A stretch of 64,000 bases of DNA from Adineta steineri (Eukaryota; Rotifera; Eurotatoria; Adinetida; Adinetidae). The stretch covers positions 1 to 64,000 of the forward strand of contig CAJNOI010000294.1 in the NCBI GenBank assembly GCA_905250115.1, read 5' to 3'. The notes below the pieces were generated by a model. It had not been told where the DNA came from. It did not search any database and was given only the letters and a program-made list of their open reading frames with translations. Position 1 is the first letter of the stretch; every line of letters begins with the position of its first letter. Positions 40,298-53,269 of the stretch are shown piece after piece. The translations under genes and the position numbers were made by a program.

Positions 40298-43200
40298 TTA
40301 TCGAACCATGGGTTTTTGTTGATTACCATTTGTATATAATGATGGAAGAGATTCTTGTTCATCATATCCAAGATAATGAGCACTATTTGTTGTAACAGTT
40401 GTTGATGGAGCTTGTTTCCATGGACCTTGAGCTGTTGCTGCATCGAAAACATGCTATGAAAAATAGAAAAACAAATAAACAATCAATATACATATAATGA
40501 GAATTTTTTAATTTACACGTCGATTTGTTTTCATTTGAGCTTGTCGAAATGGCATACTATCAAGATCGGAAAGTAATAATTCTTTTTGCATACGTTCGAA
40601 TCTTTCAGCTGCATCATCATAAACACGAGAATCATTATTATTCTTATTTGATGATGTTAAATCATCGGGACCACCGGTAGTATTTTCATTCGAATAACAA
40701 TCATTATACCAAATATCGAATTCTAGAAAAAAAAAATAAAAATTATCAACAAAAATATGAAATTATTCTTGTACCTTGAAGAAGTCGATTTTGACATTGA
40801 TTAACCAAATTTTGACAATAGGATATTTCGGATTTAAGACTTTTCCATTCATCAAAATCAGTTCGATAAATACCTTTAAGATCTTGTAATTTTGAAATAA
40901 GCTCATATTCTTCTTCATCGATTATTGTTTCACCATTTTCATTTAAAAATTCACCTATTTTTTGTTTTTTTCAAAGAATAAAGATAAAAATAAAAAAGAC
41001 AAAAGCAACGAGAGTTGTTTTTTACCCATTGATAATCTTTCATTCTTTTTCTGTTCAGCTTTAACACGTGTTTCATCAATTTCACCTTTTGTTTGATTAA
41101 TACGACGTGCTAAATCAGTAAATTGTTTCTTTTTTACTGCTGTTATTTCTTTATTATCGAGATAGATTTTATTTAAATTTGAACCTCGACCTTGTTTAAA
41201 CTCTTCAAATGCAACTGCTCGACCAGGTGGTGTACTAAAAACGATTTTTAAAAATATAATTATTTAATTTTAATTTCTTTACTTTGGAGGTTGATCTTTT
41301 GTATCAACTACATCACTTGCTTCTTTCACTTGTGAAAATTGTTCTTCATCCGTTGTTGCACCTCGTTGAGGACCAGCACCATTTGGTTTAAATCCAGGAG
41401 GTGGAGGAGATTTTGCCTTAGCACTAATTTCATATTAAAAGAGATGAAACAAAAATCGTCTTTAATATAGAAAGTAATATACCCAGGCTGTTGTGTTGCT
41501 GGTGGTTTTAAGGTTGTTACAGCAGCTGCTGGTGTTGTTGCCTGTTGTTTTTTATTTCGTGCCATTTTAAGTAAAGACTCTTTACTGCCACGTTGATCTT
41601 TTGCACCTGTACCAAAATTTTGACCATCAAGATCTCCTCCCATACCACCTCGACTACTGCCAGGCATCTAAAAGATTGATAACATAAACTGACTTTATCC
41701 AGTAATTAAAAAATGTTTAAGAAGAAGTTTGGGATATATATGTAGGTAAAGCATTGAAAAGATTTCGCAATTGTATAAGCTATTTCTACCGAAATACGAC
41801 ATAGATATTGACTTTATTAAGAATACTACATTGAAATATATTTTATATATAATACTTAAAGCAATGAATTACTTACAATTTCTGAATAATCATCTTCCTG
41901 TAATATATTTTATAGTTTATAATTAACACTATTCGATATTTACCTTATGACCATCTTGTTGATCATATCCTTGTTTATCTGCAGGAATGTATCGATCACG
42001 ACATTTCTTTTCAGCATCCTTTTCAGTTGTTCTAAATATAGAATAAATCATCATGATCATCTTTTTTATCTATCTTTTAACTTACCGACAAATATTTCGT
42101 AATGCATTAAATACAGCTACAGAGAAATAAAAACGTTTTTTTTATAATTATATATATTAAAGAGAAAAAAAACCTTGTATTTGTCGAAGATTTTTGACTT
42201 CAATATCATCTAATGATCCTTCAATAAATTTTCGACATTGATTTTCAATTTCATATATTTGTTGTTCCGATAATGTTTCATGTGGTACACTATGACGACG
42301 TGCTAATGAATCATGTAATGCTAATTCTTCACGTAAAAGTTTATTTTCACGTTTATAAGTTTCAATAGCTTTTATTGGATCAATAACTTCATTAATAGTT
42401 GGTTCAGCAGGTACACACATCATTCGACTAGCAAAACGAAGTGTAGAAATCTATTCAATACAAAAATATATAATTTAAATTATTCTTTGTATTTTTTCAT
42501 CTTACTGTTTCTTCAAGTTGTTGTAATTCTGGCCAAATATTTGCAATCATTACTGTCATGCATCGTCCACCAATACTATCTTTCAATGCATGTGTTAATT
42601 TCGAACTTCGACAATTATGAGAATTTGATTTTTTATCCGATAAATTAATTACAGCTTGTTCAAGAAATGATAAAGATTTATTAATAAATGTTGCTTCTCG
42701 TTTAGTAATACCTTCCGACTAAATAAATTTTAAAGATGAAAATAATTCATTTTAAAAGTAAAACATACATTCGTTTTAGCTAATCGTTCACTACCAGCTA
42801 AATCAACTAGATTTAATTTTGACATTGTATATTTTTCACTCGATGATACTAATGATCGACGTTCAATAACAATAGTAAATAAGCAATGTGAACGTGATGA
42901 TTGTTTGTTGAGAACATGTTGTCCTATAGCTCGATTGGTTTCACCTTCAAATAATAAATTTAATGCTTCTTCTTCACTATTTGCAAGACGATATGATAAT
43001 CCTTTAACATAAACTAAGCCCGAATCTTCACCAATAGATAATTGTTGTTGTTGTTGATAATCTGATTGAGTATCTAATGTACGAAGTAAATCACACATTT
43101 GATCATTATAGATTTCAAGATAAGCAATACTTAAATACACAAAAAATAAGATTTGATAATTTTATTTTCTATTTCATATATACCGAATAGAATAAGAAAA

Positions 43201-43705
43201 TTCTTGTCGACTATTTATTTCTTGATAAAGATGTTGTAAAGTACGAGGTATAATACCACGATTTGAATAACTCTCAGTAAAACCAGTCATTGTATGAGTT
43301 TTTCCAGCTCCAGTCTGACCATAACACATTATTGTTCCTAAAATAGAATTTCTTTCTTGAGAAAGAAAAATAATCATAAATTCGTATATATACCATTGTA
43401 ACCATCTAATGTACGAGTGATAACATCTTTAGCTGTAGCATTGAAAATTTCTTCTTGATTAACATTATTATATACACCATCAAAATGAAATGTCCAATCA
43501 TTTATTTTATTATCAACAACATTTTGTGATGGTGCTCGATGAATACCAACTGTCTAAAAAATATTAGATTGATTCGAGTTTATTTTTTGAAAAATTTTTA
43601 ACTAACTCGATTATCAGGTCCTATTGCAAGCATATCCGATGCAAAACTAGTTGTTGGACGCGTTCGAACATAAACTTTAACTTTATTCGCTGATCTTGGT
43701 GGCAT
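40298..43705 (-). CDS. KIF9: Kinesin-like protein KIF9 (kinesin-9 family, ciliary)
   Basis: Fifteen exons: 43705-43607, 43553-43394, 43337-43194, 43129-42769, 42718-42506, 42450-42174, 42116-42086, 42031-41944, 41897-41877, 41667-41483, 41423-41283, 41234-41026, 40954-40775, 40722-40517, 40453-40298. N-terminal motor: KVKVYVRTRPTTSFASDM, P-loop CYGQTGAGKTHTMTG, switch I NKQSSRSHC, switch II LVDLAGSERLAK, then ALKDSIGGRC and STLRFASRM. The post-motor part is diagnostic for KIF9: ELALHDSLARRH, EGSLDDIEVKNLRQIQ, GQNFGTGA, TPPGRAVAFEEFKQGRGSNL, ISYCQNLVNQCQNRLLQEFD and IWYN. KIF9 is an axonemal motor at the central pair linked to ciliary beating, fitting a ciliated rotifer. All nucleotide-binding residues are intact. 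A Gln run (QQQQQ) sits in the motor and a Pro run (PPPPG) in the linker. Two very short exons (31 and 21 nt) were placed from frame and splice sites. Confidence 0.92.
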
Positions 43706-43783
43706 AGTTTTGCTTTTTCTATTATTATAATATACATTTCTATAGAAACTAAAAAATATCTTACATTTTATTTATATTTTTTT
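43706..43783. promoter_or_regulatory. 78-bp divergent promoter between KIF9 and membrane-protein gene
   Basis: The start codons of the two divergent genes are only 78 bp apart. The gap is AT-rich with no clear TATA or initiator match. A bidirectional promoter is inferred from spacing alone. Confidence 0.45.
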
Positions 43784-44431
43784 ATGTTAATTGATCATGA
43801 AAGAACATCTTTATCTACAATAAGACAAAGTCGAAATCGATTAAAATATATAAATAGAAATGGAAATGATAAAATTAAATCTAATGGATTACCTTGTTAT
43901 CATCGAAATTATGTTCGTTTTCCAAAAAGTTCATCACGTTCACGTTCACGTGATAATTCAAAATTTGTTCAACTACGTTCATCGATTGATTATCGAAAAA
44001 AATTAATCTTACTTGTTCTACAAATTATTGTTTTACTTCATATATGTTCTCTGATCTATTGTCATCGAAAACAATCTGTATTTGTTGTTAAATATACCAT
44101 AATAACACTTGTTCTTTTCAATTTCTTAACATATAGTTGTGTTCAATATGATACACGACAAGCAGAACATGGTGGATTATTATTAGGTGAAAGTCCACTT
44201 CTATTTTTACTCTGGTATGGAGGAATTATTGGTGGAGGACTTGCATTACTTATCGAAAAACATAAATATCTTCGAAGTCAAGCATTTACTTCTCGACTAA
44301 AAATGATTATTATATTCAATGCTACCTGGCCTTTTATTTTCTATATCTTATATATGTGTCGAAACGAATTTTTATACGTAGAAACTTCTAGTGTGTTATT
44401 GTCTCATTTCGAAGCCCAACATCATTTGTAA
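43784..44431 (+). CDS. Small polytopic membrane protein, DUF1294-like
   Basis: A single-exon frame of 215 codons. The first ~70 residues are basic and Arg/Ser-rich (KSSSRSRSRDNSK). Then come about four membrane segments: LILLVLQIIVLLHICSLIY, YTIITLVLFNFLTYSC, LFLLWYGGIIGGGLALLI and MIIIFNATWPFIFYILY. The pattern YDTRQAEHGGLLLGESPLLF followed by YGGIIGGGLALLIEKHKYLR resembles the DUF1294 membrane family (Asp..Glu, GG..G, then HK). That family is common in bacteria and fungi, so horizontal origin is possible but unproven. It is divergently arranged with KIF9. Function unknown. Confidence 0.65.
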   Translation: MLIDHERTSLSTIRQSRNRLKYINRNGNDKIKSNGLPCYHRNYVRFPKSSSRSRSRDNSKFVQLRSSIDYRKKLILLVLQIIVLLHICSLIYCHRKQSVFVVKYTIITLVLFNFLTYSCVQYDTRQAEHGGLLLGESPLLFLLWYGGIIGGGLALLIEKHKYLRSQAFTSRLKMIIIFNATWPFIFYILYMCRNEFLYVETSSVLLSHFEAQHHL

Positions 44432-45002
44432 TAAGAGATGACATTGAAAACAGAGAAACTATAGAAACTCCTTATTCATTCTAAAGTAAAGGAAAAATTG
44501 TGCAAAGATGTCGCAACTAGAAGGTTGACCAAGAATTTATTTCATATATTGGAACAAATTAAAATTGGTTTTATCAGATTTCTTAACTAACATACCATGC
44601 ATGTCACTTCAAGGTATTCAAATTTTAATCAAGAAAAATAAGTGTGCATAATGAACACATGCAATATATATATATATATATTAAATTATAATAAGCATAT
44701 GAAATGAATTTTTTCATCTGTTAAAATTATATTGCGAATAATTTTCTCGTTGAAGTATCATCTTGAGAGTGTGGGTCAACGGAAGTAAAGAATATCATAA
44801 AACAATAGATCGTTGAGTTGTATTACACAATGCGTTTATTTCATGAAGTAATTTCAACGAAGAGAATATGACTAAAAAAGGAGAAAAACAAGAATATGAC
44901 GCTGTTTGACATATTCACCTATATGTTGCATTATTGACATGTAATAACAACGCTATAAAAGGTAGTTGATAATATGTTCGTCAATACTCATTTATAACAA
45001 AA
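44432..45002. other. AT-rich spacer at core/accessory transition
   Basis: No gene or element recognised. Contains a (TA)n run at ~44666-44681. From here on the gene content changes to accessory families. Confidence 0.4.
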
Positions 45003-46931
45003 ATGTCTAGAGATACATATTGTAGTGGAACATTTATTGGTCAACGTATTTCTGATGATTCAATAGATTTGAATAATACAGAAGAAAATCGATTGAAATT
45101 TACATTGTGTTTTACTCCAACAAAAAATTATCCATCGGTATTTGGTGGAGGATTATATGATTCTTATTTAAGTATTATTCATGGAACTTATAATGGAACA
45201 AAACGAGAATGTTCAATGATTGAAATAATAAATGGTATATCAACATATTCTTATCAATGTAAATTAATAATTGATAGATCGAAGGGTACAGCTTATTTAC
45301 ATGGAACATGGAAATCATTAATTAATTCAAATTTATTTGGAAAATTAGCTATGATTTGTGAAGAAGATATTCCAACGGATTTTCTTTCAGGAATATGGAT
45401 TGGTCAGTCAGATCCCGATGAAGAACTTCATGATTTTTTCATACCTATAAATCCAATTCGATGGTGTATAACAATTTTTCGAACGCATAATGATCAATGG
45501 AAATTGTATGGCAGCGGATATTTTAATGATTCAGCTGATATTCCTGATCAACCTCTTCTATTTTTTACATTAGAAGGAAACGGTACTTTAGATGATATGA
45601 ATATTATTAAAAAATATAATACAAATACAGATTATACAGTAGAATATCGAGGAAAATTCATTGAATTAGAAAATAAAAATTTTCAATTTCAAGGACGTTG
45701 GTCAAATTTAACAGCAGGAAGTTATGGATCATTTTTTGCTAAACAATTTCGATTAAATCCATTAATATCCTATAGACTTGATATATGTATATGTGAAATT
45801 TGTGGAAATGCAATCAATCCTGGTGATAATCGTTGGTGTTGTTTTCAATGTACTTATAATACATGTTCTTCTGGATGTCATCTTAATTCATTAGCTACGA
45901 ATCATAAACATGAATTAATTGTTGATATTCTTCCTTGTCAAACAGTAGCACATGGAGATACTTCAGTTGAATTAATTGAAAATGCATTTCAACTATTTCA
46001 TTTATCACCACTTCTTATCTATAAAAATCAAGAAACGAATGAATTTACTGCAATGAGCTATGGAGAAATGTTTGATAAATGTATTAAATTATCAAAATAT
46101 TGGAAAAATTTCGTTGCCAATGCTAACAATGATAATCGACCATTTATTTTATTAATTTGTAATACATCACCTGCATATATATGTTGTTTATTAAGTGGAC
46201 TTTTATTACAATCAGTGATTGTTCCAATAAATGGTTCATTACATATCGATGCTATTAAACATACATTATCAATAACTAACCCATCAGTAATTGTTATTGA
46301 TGAACAATATTATGATAAAGTTTGTCCAGTATTATCATCCAATCAAAAAGATTCTTTAATGATTATTTATAAACATGAAGAACAATTTCTTCATCAATCA
46401 AAAACAATGAATAATACAACAAATATAATTTCATTAACAAATGCTCTTGAATTTGGTGAGACAAGTTCAATTGATATAAAATCATCATTTAATTTATCTT
46501 CGACAACAATCTCAGCAATACTTTCAACATCGGGTAGTACTGGCTATCCAAAAGGTGCTATATTTACAGAAGATTTGATTGTTCCAACAGATAATTTTAC
46601 CTTAATATCACCATTTATACGTATTGATTATCAACCATTTGATCCAACAATTCTCTTATCGTTAATGACTACAATTCGTTATGGAAGTAGTCGAGGTTTA
46701 ACTAATTTAAATAATATGTGGAATGATATTAAATATATAAAACCTACAAGTCTTGGATTAACACCACAATTATGGAATTTAATTTATAAAAATTATTTAA
46801 GTAAATTAAATGATAATTTAACATTGATGGAAAAGGAAAGTGTTGAAAAAGATATTCGAAATGATTTAGGTGGAAGAGTTCATGTTGGAACATCAGGAGG
46901 TGGATCGATTTCACCTACGGTTTTATTTTTT
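45003..46931 (+). CDS. AMP-binding (adenylate-forming) enzyme with ZZ-like finger, cut by gap
   Basis: An intronless frame of 643 codons running into the N gap at 46932, so the 3' end is missing. Residues ~8-118 and ~126-256 look like two copies of one domain (GTFIGQRI..GTWKSLINSNLFGKLA; SGIWIGQSDPDEE..GRWSNLTAGSYGSFFA). Residues ~264-306 form a ZZ-like zinc finger (CEICGNAINPGDNRWCCFQC, then C..H..H). From ~320 is an AMP-binding domain: LLIYKNQETNEFTAMSYGEM, the phosphate loop STSGSTGYPKGA at ~506-517, and LGLTPQLWNL with GGRVHVGTSGGGSISP. The last resemble the adenylation domain of carboxylic acid reductases and long-chain acyl-CoA ligases. It would activate an acid as acyl-AMP; what follows (thiolation, reductase) is lost in the gap. 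Lack of introns and the bacterial/fungal-like enzyme core suggest horizontal transfer. Fusion to a ZZ finger is unusual. Confidence 0.75.
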
Positions 46932-47031
46932 NNNNNNNNNNNNNNNNNNNNNNNNNNNNNNNNNNNNNNNNNNNNNNNNNNNNNNNNNNNNNNNNNNNNN
47001 NNNNNNNNNNNNNNNNNNNNNNNNNNNNNNN
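46932..47031. other. Assembly gap (100 N)
   Basis: Exactly 100 N, the usual placeholder for a gap of unknown size. It truncates the AMP-binding gene on its left, and an apparent internal receptor exon begins 32 bases to its right. Confidence 0.98.
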
Positions 47032-47063
47032 TACAAAACTGTATCGATTTTCTTTTTCGTTAG

Positions 47064-50000
47064 TCAATACTTCATCAAGTGTTCAAACAACTTATGCATC
47101 AGAATTGACAACGAACAGTTCAACGTATTTCCATTTGTGTTCAAGTTTAAGTACTTACTATGAAGCGATACAAGTGACTGTTCATGAAAGTGGCCTTTAC
47201 ACTTTCCTCAGCCATGGCTATATGCACAAATACGGCTCTATTCACAAAGATTATTTCAATCCATCCAATCCAAGTGAAAATCGACTCCCAGACGAAGGTA
47301 CCCCCTGCAATGACAATCAGTTTAGATTCACAGTTGCTCTTGAAACCAGTATCGCATATATATTGATTGTAACAACATCTGAATTCAAAATGACAGGTGA
47401 ATTCTCAATCTCTGTTTCTGGCCCAAACGATGTTAATCTCAAGAATATTAGTAAGTGTTTGCACTACAACTTTTAAGTGAATATCTATCAACGGTAGCAT
47501 GAGTATTTAGTTGGGTTTGGCATGTTCACAAAGAAAAACTTGTTTTTTAAGATGACATTTGTATTATAAGAAGAAAGCTTTACACAAACAGCTACATTAA
47601 ATCCATCAAATAACTGAATAGTACGAATAGGATCAAATCAATCTCTTGAATACACACCCGTTTTAATCGATCGTTAGTCTGATGTGAATAGTATACACAT
47701 AGACATGAATCTTTGCTCGTGACTCTGAAATGAAAAACACTTTGCTTTTTCTTACGACATGTCCTATCACTCGATGTTCCTACAATAAAAAAAATACGGC
47801 AAGCATTTAAATATAGTGTATTGTAGATAAAAATATAAATATATTCTTACGTTGAATGAATCTAAAGGATATCTTTACATACTTTCATTTTTGAATAAAT
47901 TACAATAGTAGGAGAATTAGACTATGAATAAACCATTTTTCATATCTCAAACGTTGAGATATTATCCATTTTCGAAATAAAGAAGTTATTCCAAACTCAT
48001 TCGTGACATACATTATCGAGGGTTTGAGTACAGAAAGATATTTATAGATTCTATTCTCACTCTCCATTTACAGCTTAATTATTTCATAGAGAGTGATATT
48101 ATATAGAGTCATCTCTTCAGAAAGCTAGACTCAGCTTCAACATGCCTTTCGATATTCAGCGTGTATGAGAGATGGTTTATGATACTCAATTTTCTTTCTT
48201 AAATCCAGACGATTCGTCTTTCTCTCAGTCAATCAAGATATATTACGCGAATCTGAATTGTTGTTTTTGTTCTCATCGCATAGCTTCTCCATCAGTCATC
48301 GAAATACCATATTCATCAGCTGAACAATCAATATATTCATCAGAGTTGAATACGAGTAGTCAAACATATTCTCGAGATTGTCGAAAATCAAATTATTACT
48401 ATCAAACTATAAGAGTGAATGTCATGGAAACTGGATACTATGCTCTGAGTAGTTCCAGCAGTATGGATACATTTGGTTATATTTACGAAGATGATTTTAA
48501 TCCAATGAATCCTCTCGAGAATCTACTCTCACAGGATTATCGAGCATGTAGTTATCAAGATTTCAAGCTTATTGTTTATCTTTACACTGGTACTACATAC
48601 ATATTAGTGATGACAACTTCTTCTCCAAATATGACAGGGGACTTTGACATTAAGACATCTGGTCCAAATAATATCACTCTTGATCGTTACAGTAAGTATT
48701 TTGTATTATTTGTAAATCATCAACAGAGAAATACAACATCCCACTAGACTCCATTTATACTCTTAAATACTAAAAGATCTGAGAATTTCAAATAGGTTTT
48801 CAATCAAATAAGATTAAGTCTCAGTATTGTAGCTTAGTCGTGATGAGATGGATTGTACGAGTTCAATCGGTTGGATAAATTTATGCAGCCTTTATTCTCG
48901 AATCAACGAGATATTAGAGACGACCTATTCTCCAGTGACTTCACACTATATGAGATTTTATTGCCCTGCAATCTTTGAAAATTTATCGAGTTCATATGCA
49001 GAAACATCTTTATAAAGCTGAGTAAAATGACCATAAGATATTGAACAAATAATAGGAATATAGAAATTCAATCTCGGCAGCACATACCATGTTAAATGAC
49101 TTTCATAAACTATTGTTACTTATAAACTTACGCTAATATAGCTTTGTTAAGTTGAGAAAGATTGATCTCATCTCTTGATGACTATGTATTTCTTTCTTTA
49201 GCTCAAGCTTTGACCAGTTGTTTCATCGGTCAAAAATGTCAGTTCTATAAAAAAAGTATTGGTGTCATTCTCGATGATATTTTACGTGACGAAATTCGAT
49301 CGAATATGACACTGGCTGACCAAACAATATTGATGAAAATCAATGCCGCTTCAACGATGATTATGTTTGCTGGAGGTTTAATCAATAGTATTTTGTCTCT
49401 AATGACATTCCAAAGTGAAGATCTACGACAAGTTGGATGTGGCATCTATCTCTTAGCATCATCAATTACTTCTTTTCTTACAATCAGTATGTTTACAGTG
49501 AAGTTTTGGTTTGTTGTTCTCACTCAAATGAATCTATCGATTCGTGTTTCTGTTGTTCGAGGAGGTTGTGTATCGATCGAACCTCTTCTCAAGCTTTGTC
49601 TTTATTTGGATGCATGGCTCAATGCTTGTGTAGCTATTGAAAGAGCGATTCTCGTTCTCAAAGGAATCAACTTCAATAAACAAAAAAGTCAACGCATAGC
49701 GCGATGGATAATTCTCATCTTACCATTCTGTATTATGGGTTCTATCATTCATGAACCTATATACCGAGAATTGTATGAGGTAAATACAAAGACAAGCAAA
49801 GCGGATATTGATAAATGGTGTGTAACTCGTTATTCTTCTTTTGTTCAACAATACAATACAATCATCCTATTTTTTCATCTTGTTGGTCCATGTATTGTCA
49901 ATCTTTGTTCTGCTTTATTCATCATATTTGGATCAGCCAGACAACGAGCAACAGCTCAAACAAGACGAACTTTAAAAGAACATGTTTATGATCAATTTAG

Positions 50001-50244
50001 TGAACATAAACACCTATTAATCAGTCCGATTATTCTTCTAATTCTATCCTTACCCCGTCTGATTATGTCAATGTTATCTGAATGTGTGAATCCATCAAAC
50101 CACCGATTATTATTTATTTTTGGTTATTTCATTTCATTTACTCCATCGATGCTTATCTTTATTGTTTTTGTCCTACCATCAGCATTGTACAGAAAAACAT
50201 TTCAAGAATCATTCAGACGATGGCGACGACTAATTCGTCACTAA
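47064..50244 (+). CDS. Receptor 3' portion: two beta-type extracellular domains plus 7TM
   Basis: Three exons, 47064-47450, 48284-48691 and 49202-50244, all entering and leaving in phase 1. The first two each encode one ~130-residue extracellular domain of the same family. The domains share an acidic Asn-Pro motif (HKDYFNPSNPSENRL; YEDDFNPMNPLENLL), a threonine-rich strand (YILIVTTSEFKMTGEFSISV; YILVMTTSSPNMTGDFDIKT) and a SGPN-type end. The last exon encodes ~347 residues with seven membrane spans: TM1 STMIMFAGGLINSILSLM, TM3 with AWLNACVAIERAILVLKG (ER in place of DRY), TM7 YFISFTPSMLIFIVFVLP, and a basic tail FRRWRRLIRH. It therefore looks like a class A-like receptor with a large modular ectodomain. 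No start codon or signal peptide: the 5' part is missing at the gap, and the NHL fragment at 59961-63024 supplies matching parts. Confidence 0.7.
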
Positions 50245-53200
50245 TCAATGTTTCTTTATTATTTCAGAACTTTTTTAATTTATTGGTATAGTATTCGCTC
50301 CGATTTGGCGATTAATCGAGAAATGTCGATCAAACAGAACAACATTTTCCATCTTTTACACAGACTATCGGTTAATGAAAGACAAATGTGGGTGTGGGAG
50401 TGGCTTGACTGAAGATGCACACCTACACCCACACGAATTCAGTTGTAAATGGACTAATTTTCTCTCGCTGTTAAATATACAATAAGATTTTAGATAAAAT
50501 ATCTCTTTGTTATATTACCTTCAGTAAAATATACTATTAAAATATTCGTGGTAGGCGAAGATTATCTTGATCTAATACTATCTGTTACTTGTGTATCGGT
50601 AATTGAAAAGTCATAGTCAAATCAATTGAAACATTTGAATAATTTACAAAATATAATTATAACATTTGTTGTTCCCCGAAATTGATCGAAAATAATATAA
50701 ATATATGAGTATGAATTCGGAATGATTCTGTGCAATAACTAAAAAGTTCTCGGTGATTTTCAAGAATATTTTCATATTTATCCATATGATGACAATTGAT
50801 TAAAATCTAATCTTTTGAATTTTTTTTACATCAAATATTATAATTAAATATTGTATGAAAATCTAACTGATTGATTTCGATTTTCAAACAAACTATTTTA
50901 TTTATTCATCTGATGCTAAATGCACAAAAGTTAGATGATATTTTGACAACATGATTGTTCGTCTTCTAGAATACTATATGTTCACAATTCAGATATATAA
51001 AGAAGTAACACGAAGGTATGCCGATATAAATAACACGTGAAAATAAAAACATGTGAGGTATATACTTTTTCTTTTTTTCCTCTTTCCTTCTTCTTCCTTT
51101 ACTTTACTATGACGACGTGCAGACACGAAATGCCTCCATTTTATTTGCCATGCGATAGATTACACATTGTTGATTTAAATATTCGTATGCTGTAAAATAA
51201 GAAGTTTAAATGAACTGATTATTCTTAATACAACCAACATCAAAATAATAGTATCAGCGATAAATTTAAAAAATGATTATTTTTGACGCTTTATTTAAAA
51301 TATGTTCTAAGATGAATTTTTCACTAACGTTCATCATATGTATATTATCATTTGTGTTATATTTTCTTTTAGTATGTACTTGTATATTTAAATGAGAAGT
51401 TTAGAATTGTCAGCATGAGCAGCTATATATTCAAATAGATTACACAAATTTCATTTTCCATTCTAATGTTTTTAACGATTGTCTTAAATATAGATATGTA
51501 CAATATTTTTTTCTGATTATAAAATATTATTAATTCAACTGTATATTTTTAAGGTTGTATTTATGAGAGAAATATAAATTTATTTCTGTTTTTAATATTG
51601 TAAGGAAAAATATCAAACAAACGACAAAATGTTCTTTTGTAATTTTAATCTTAAATTATAACTTCATTTCATGAAACTGCACATACTCTCTATATTGCAT
51701 TTATTATTATTTATATTATGTAGTTCATGCACAGTATTTATCTTGTAACATTACATATCAAGTCGACGTAATATTTGAAAAATTACTTTTATTTTGAAAC
51801 ATAGTGTCTGTTGACCTAAACAAGATTAATTTTTTTCAATGTGAATATCCTAGATTTTTATTGATTGGAATCGATATTTAACAAACACTTGAATAATTCA
51901 AAGTCATTCTAGCTAATTGTTTATTTAAAAACTATTGTAATCATGAAACAAATATCTTTTAATAAAAGACGATGTTCACATGTTTAATAAAATATATCTG
52001 TCAAAGAGTAAGATCACTGTCAGTGCTTCGATTCTTTACATTACTCTGCCCCGTTAGTATACAAACAAAAATATACTTAGAAAAGATGAGATTTTTAATA
52101 CAACAATTTATTAGATTTCATTGTGATTAACTTAGTTTGTTTTTCTCTAAAACAAAACTACAAGCATTCCCATGATGTTTCAATATTTTTGTATAATTTT
52201 TTAAAAAAAAGATTCTTGAAAAAGTATAATACTACCATACAATTCTATGCTAGTAATATATTGTTACTATTTTTATATTTTTTCTGCAATCTGTTGCGTC
52301 ACCTTCATCAAACATACTGCGTCACTCTTTATTTTTTTTTTGGTACAATTTCATTATTTAGTGCAATATTTCATTGTTACTTCAACTTCAGTATCAATCG
52401 TTGTTGAAGAAGGTATTTGTATAACATTATTTTTACACATAATTCCACTATTATTCAATATTTTGTCAGTGAGTCTCATAGATTTTATTTAAATGTCAAT
52501 GAGGTAATTGATTAAAGTCTCTTTGAAATTATACACATTTCTCTACACAGACATCGAAACAATATCACCGACAATGATATGAAAATACCAATTATATTCG
52601 AATAAAATCTTCCAAAAAATGTACAAGAACCGTGTAAATCCATCCTAGGGTAAACAACTGAACAGAAATTAACTGTACACATCACAAAGGAAATAGATGT
52701 TTTAGGAAACATTTCTTTTCATCAAACCTAACACGACTACGACATCACATACAAATCAATGCAATACAACGCTGAAAATGAACAGCATTAAATGTATGTT
52801 CCAATATTCCACTAAGTTCAAAAAAAAACTATGCCTTCTGCTCTCACGTCTTCATCCCAAAAATATTTGAAAAAAATATACCATTGTCTTCAAATACTAC
52901 GCGAATCCAATCGTCCTCCAACAACTACCATAGACCGCCAAGGACCATTATTTTCGTGAATAATCCCTACTCCCTTTATCCATATTTCCCATATACAATA
53001 AAGAATGATTATTCACACCAAACATTTTTCTCCAGCAATATATTTAAATCTACGATTTCAAATACCACGCAGTCACGCATCGACTTTGAGCTACTTATCA
53101 ACACCCAAACGTTTATTATATACCAACAATCTTACTTGAACTCATCCGTATTTCTTATAGTCAAAACAGTGCGTTCTACATTGCGAACAGACATTACATA

Positions 53201-53260
53201 CTCCTCACCACTGAATCACTCTAGTACCTTTTCTTCACATACCTCAGAGTCAACATAATG
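50245..53260. other. AT-rich non-coding region
   Basis: About 3 kb with no convincing gene. It contains a GT-rich hairpin at 50387-50436 (separate entry). From ~52700 the sequence becomes more C-rich and grades into the satellite array. An open frame at 52884-53258 has a low-complexity Ser/Thr/Tyr translation and no domain. Confidence 0.45.
50387..50436. repeat. Hairpin with TGTGGG-like stem
   Basis: TGTGGGTGTGGGAGTGG at 50387-50403 faces ACACCTACACCCACACG at 50420-50436 as an imperfect inverted repeat with a 16-base loop. Similar hairpins recur at 60645-60712 and 63931-63990. Confidence 0.6.
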
Positions 53261-53269
53261 GTTACAAAA

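Noticed and set aside
48172..48283. Possible ATG start (MVYDTQFSF) for the second beta-domain exon
   Set aside because: The segment before the CATAG acceptor at 48283 has no homology to the other domain copies, while the exon from 48284 joins the previous one in phase.
52884..53258. 124-codon open frame next to the satellite
   Set aside because: Ser/Thr/Tyr-rich low-complexity translation without domain or splice support, in C-rich sequence that grades into the repeat array.
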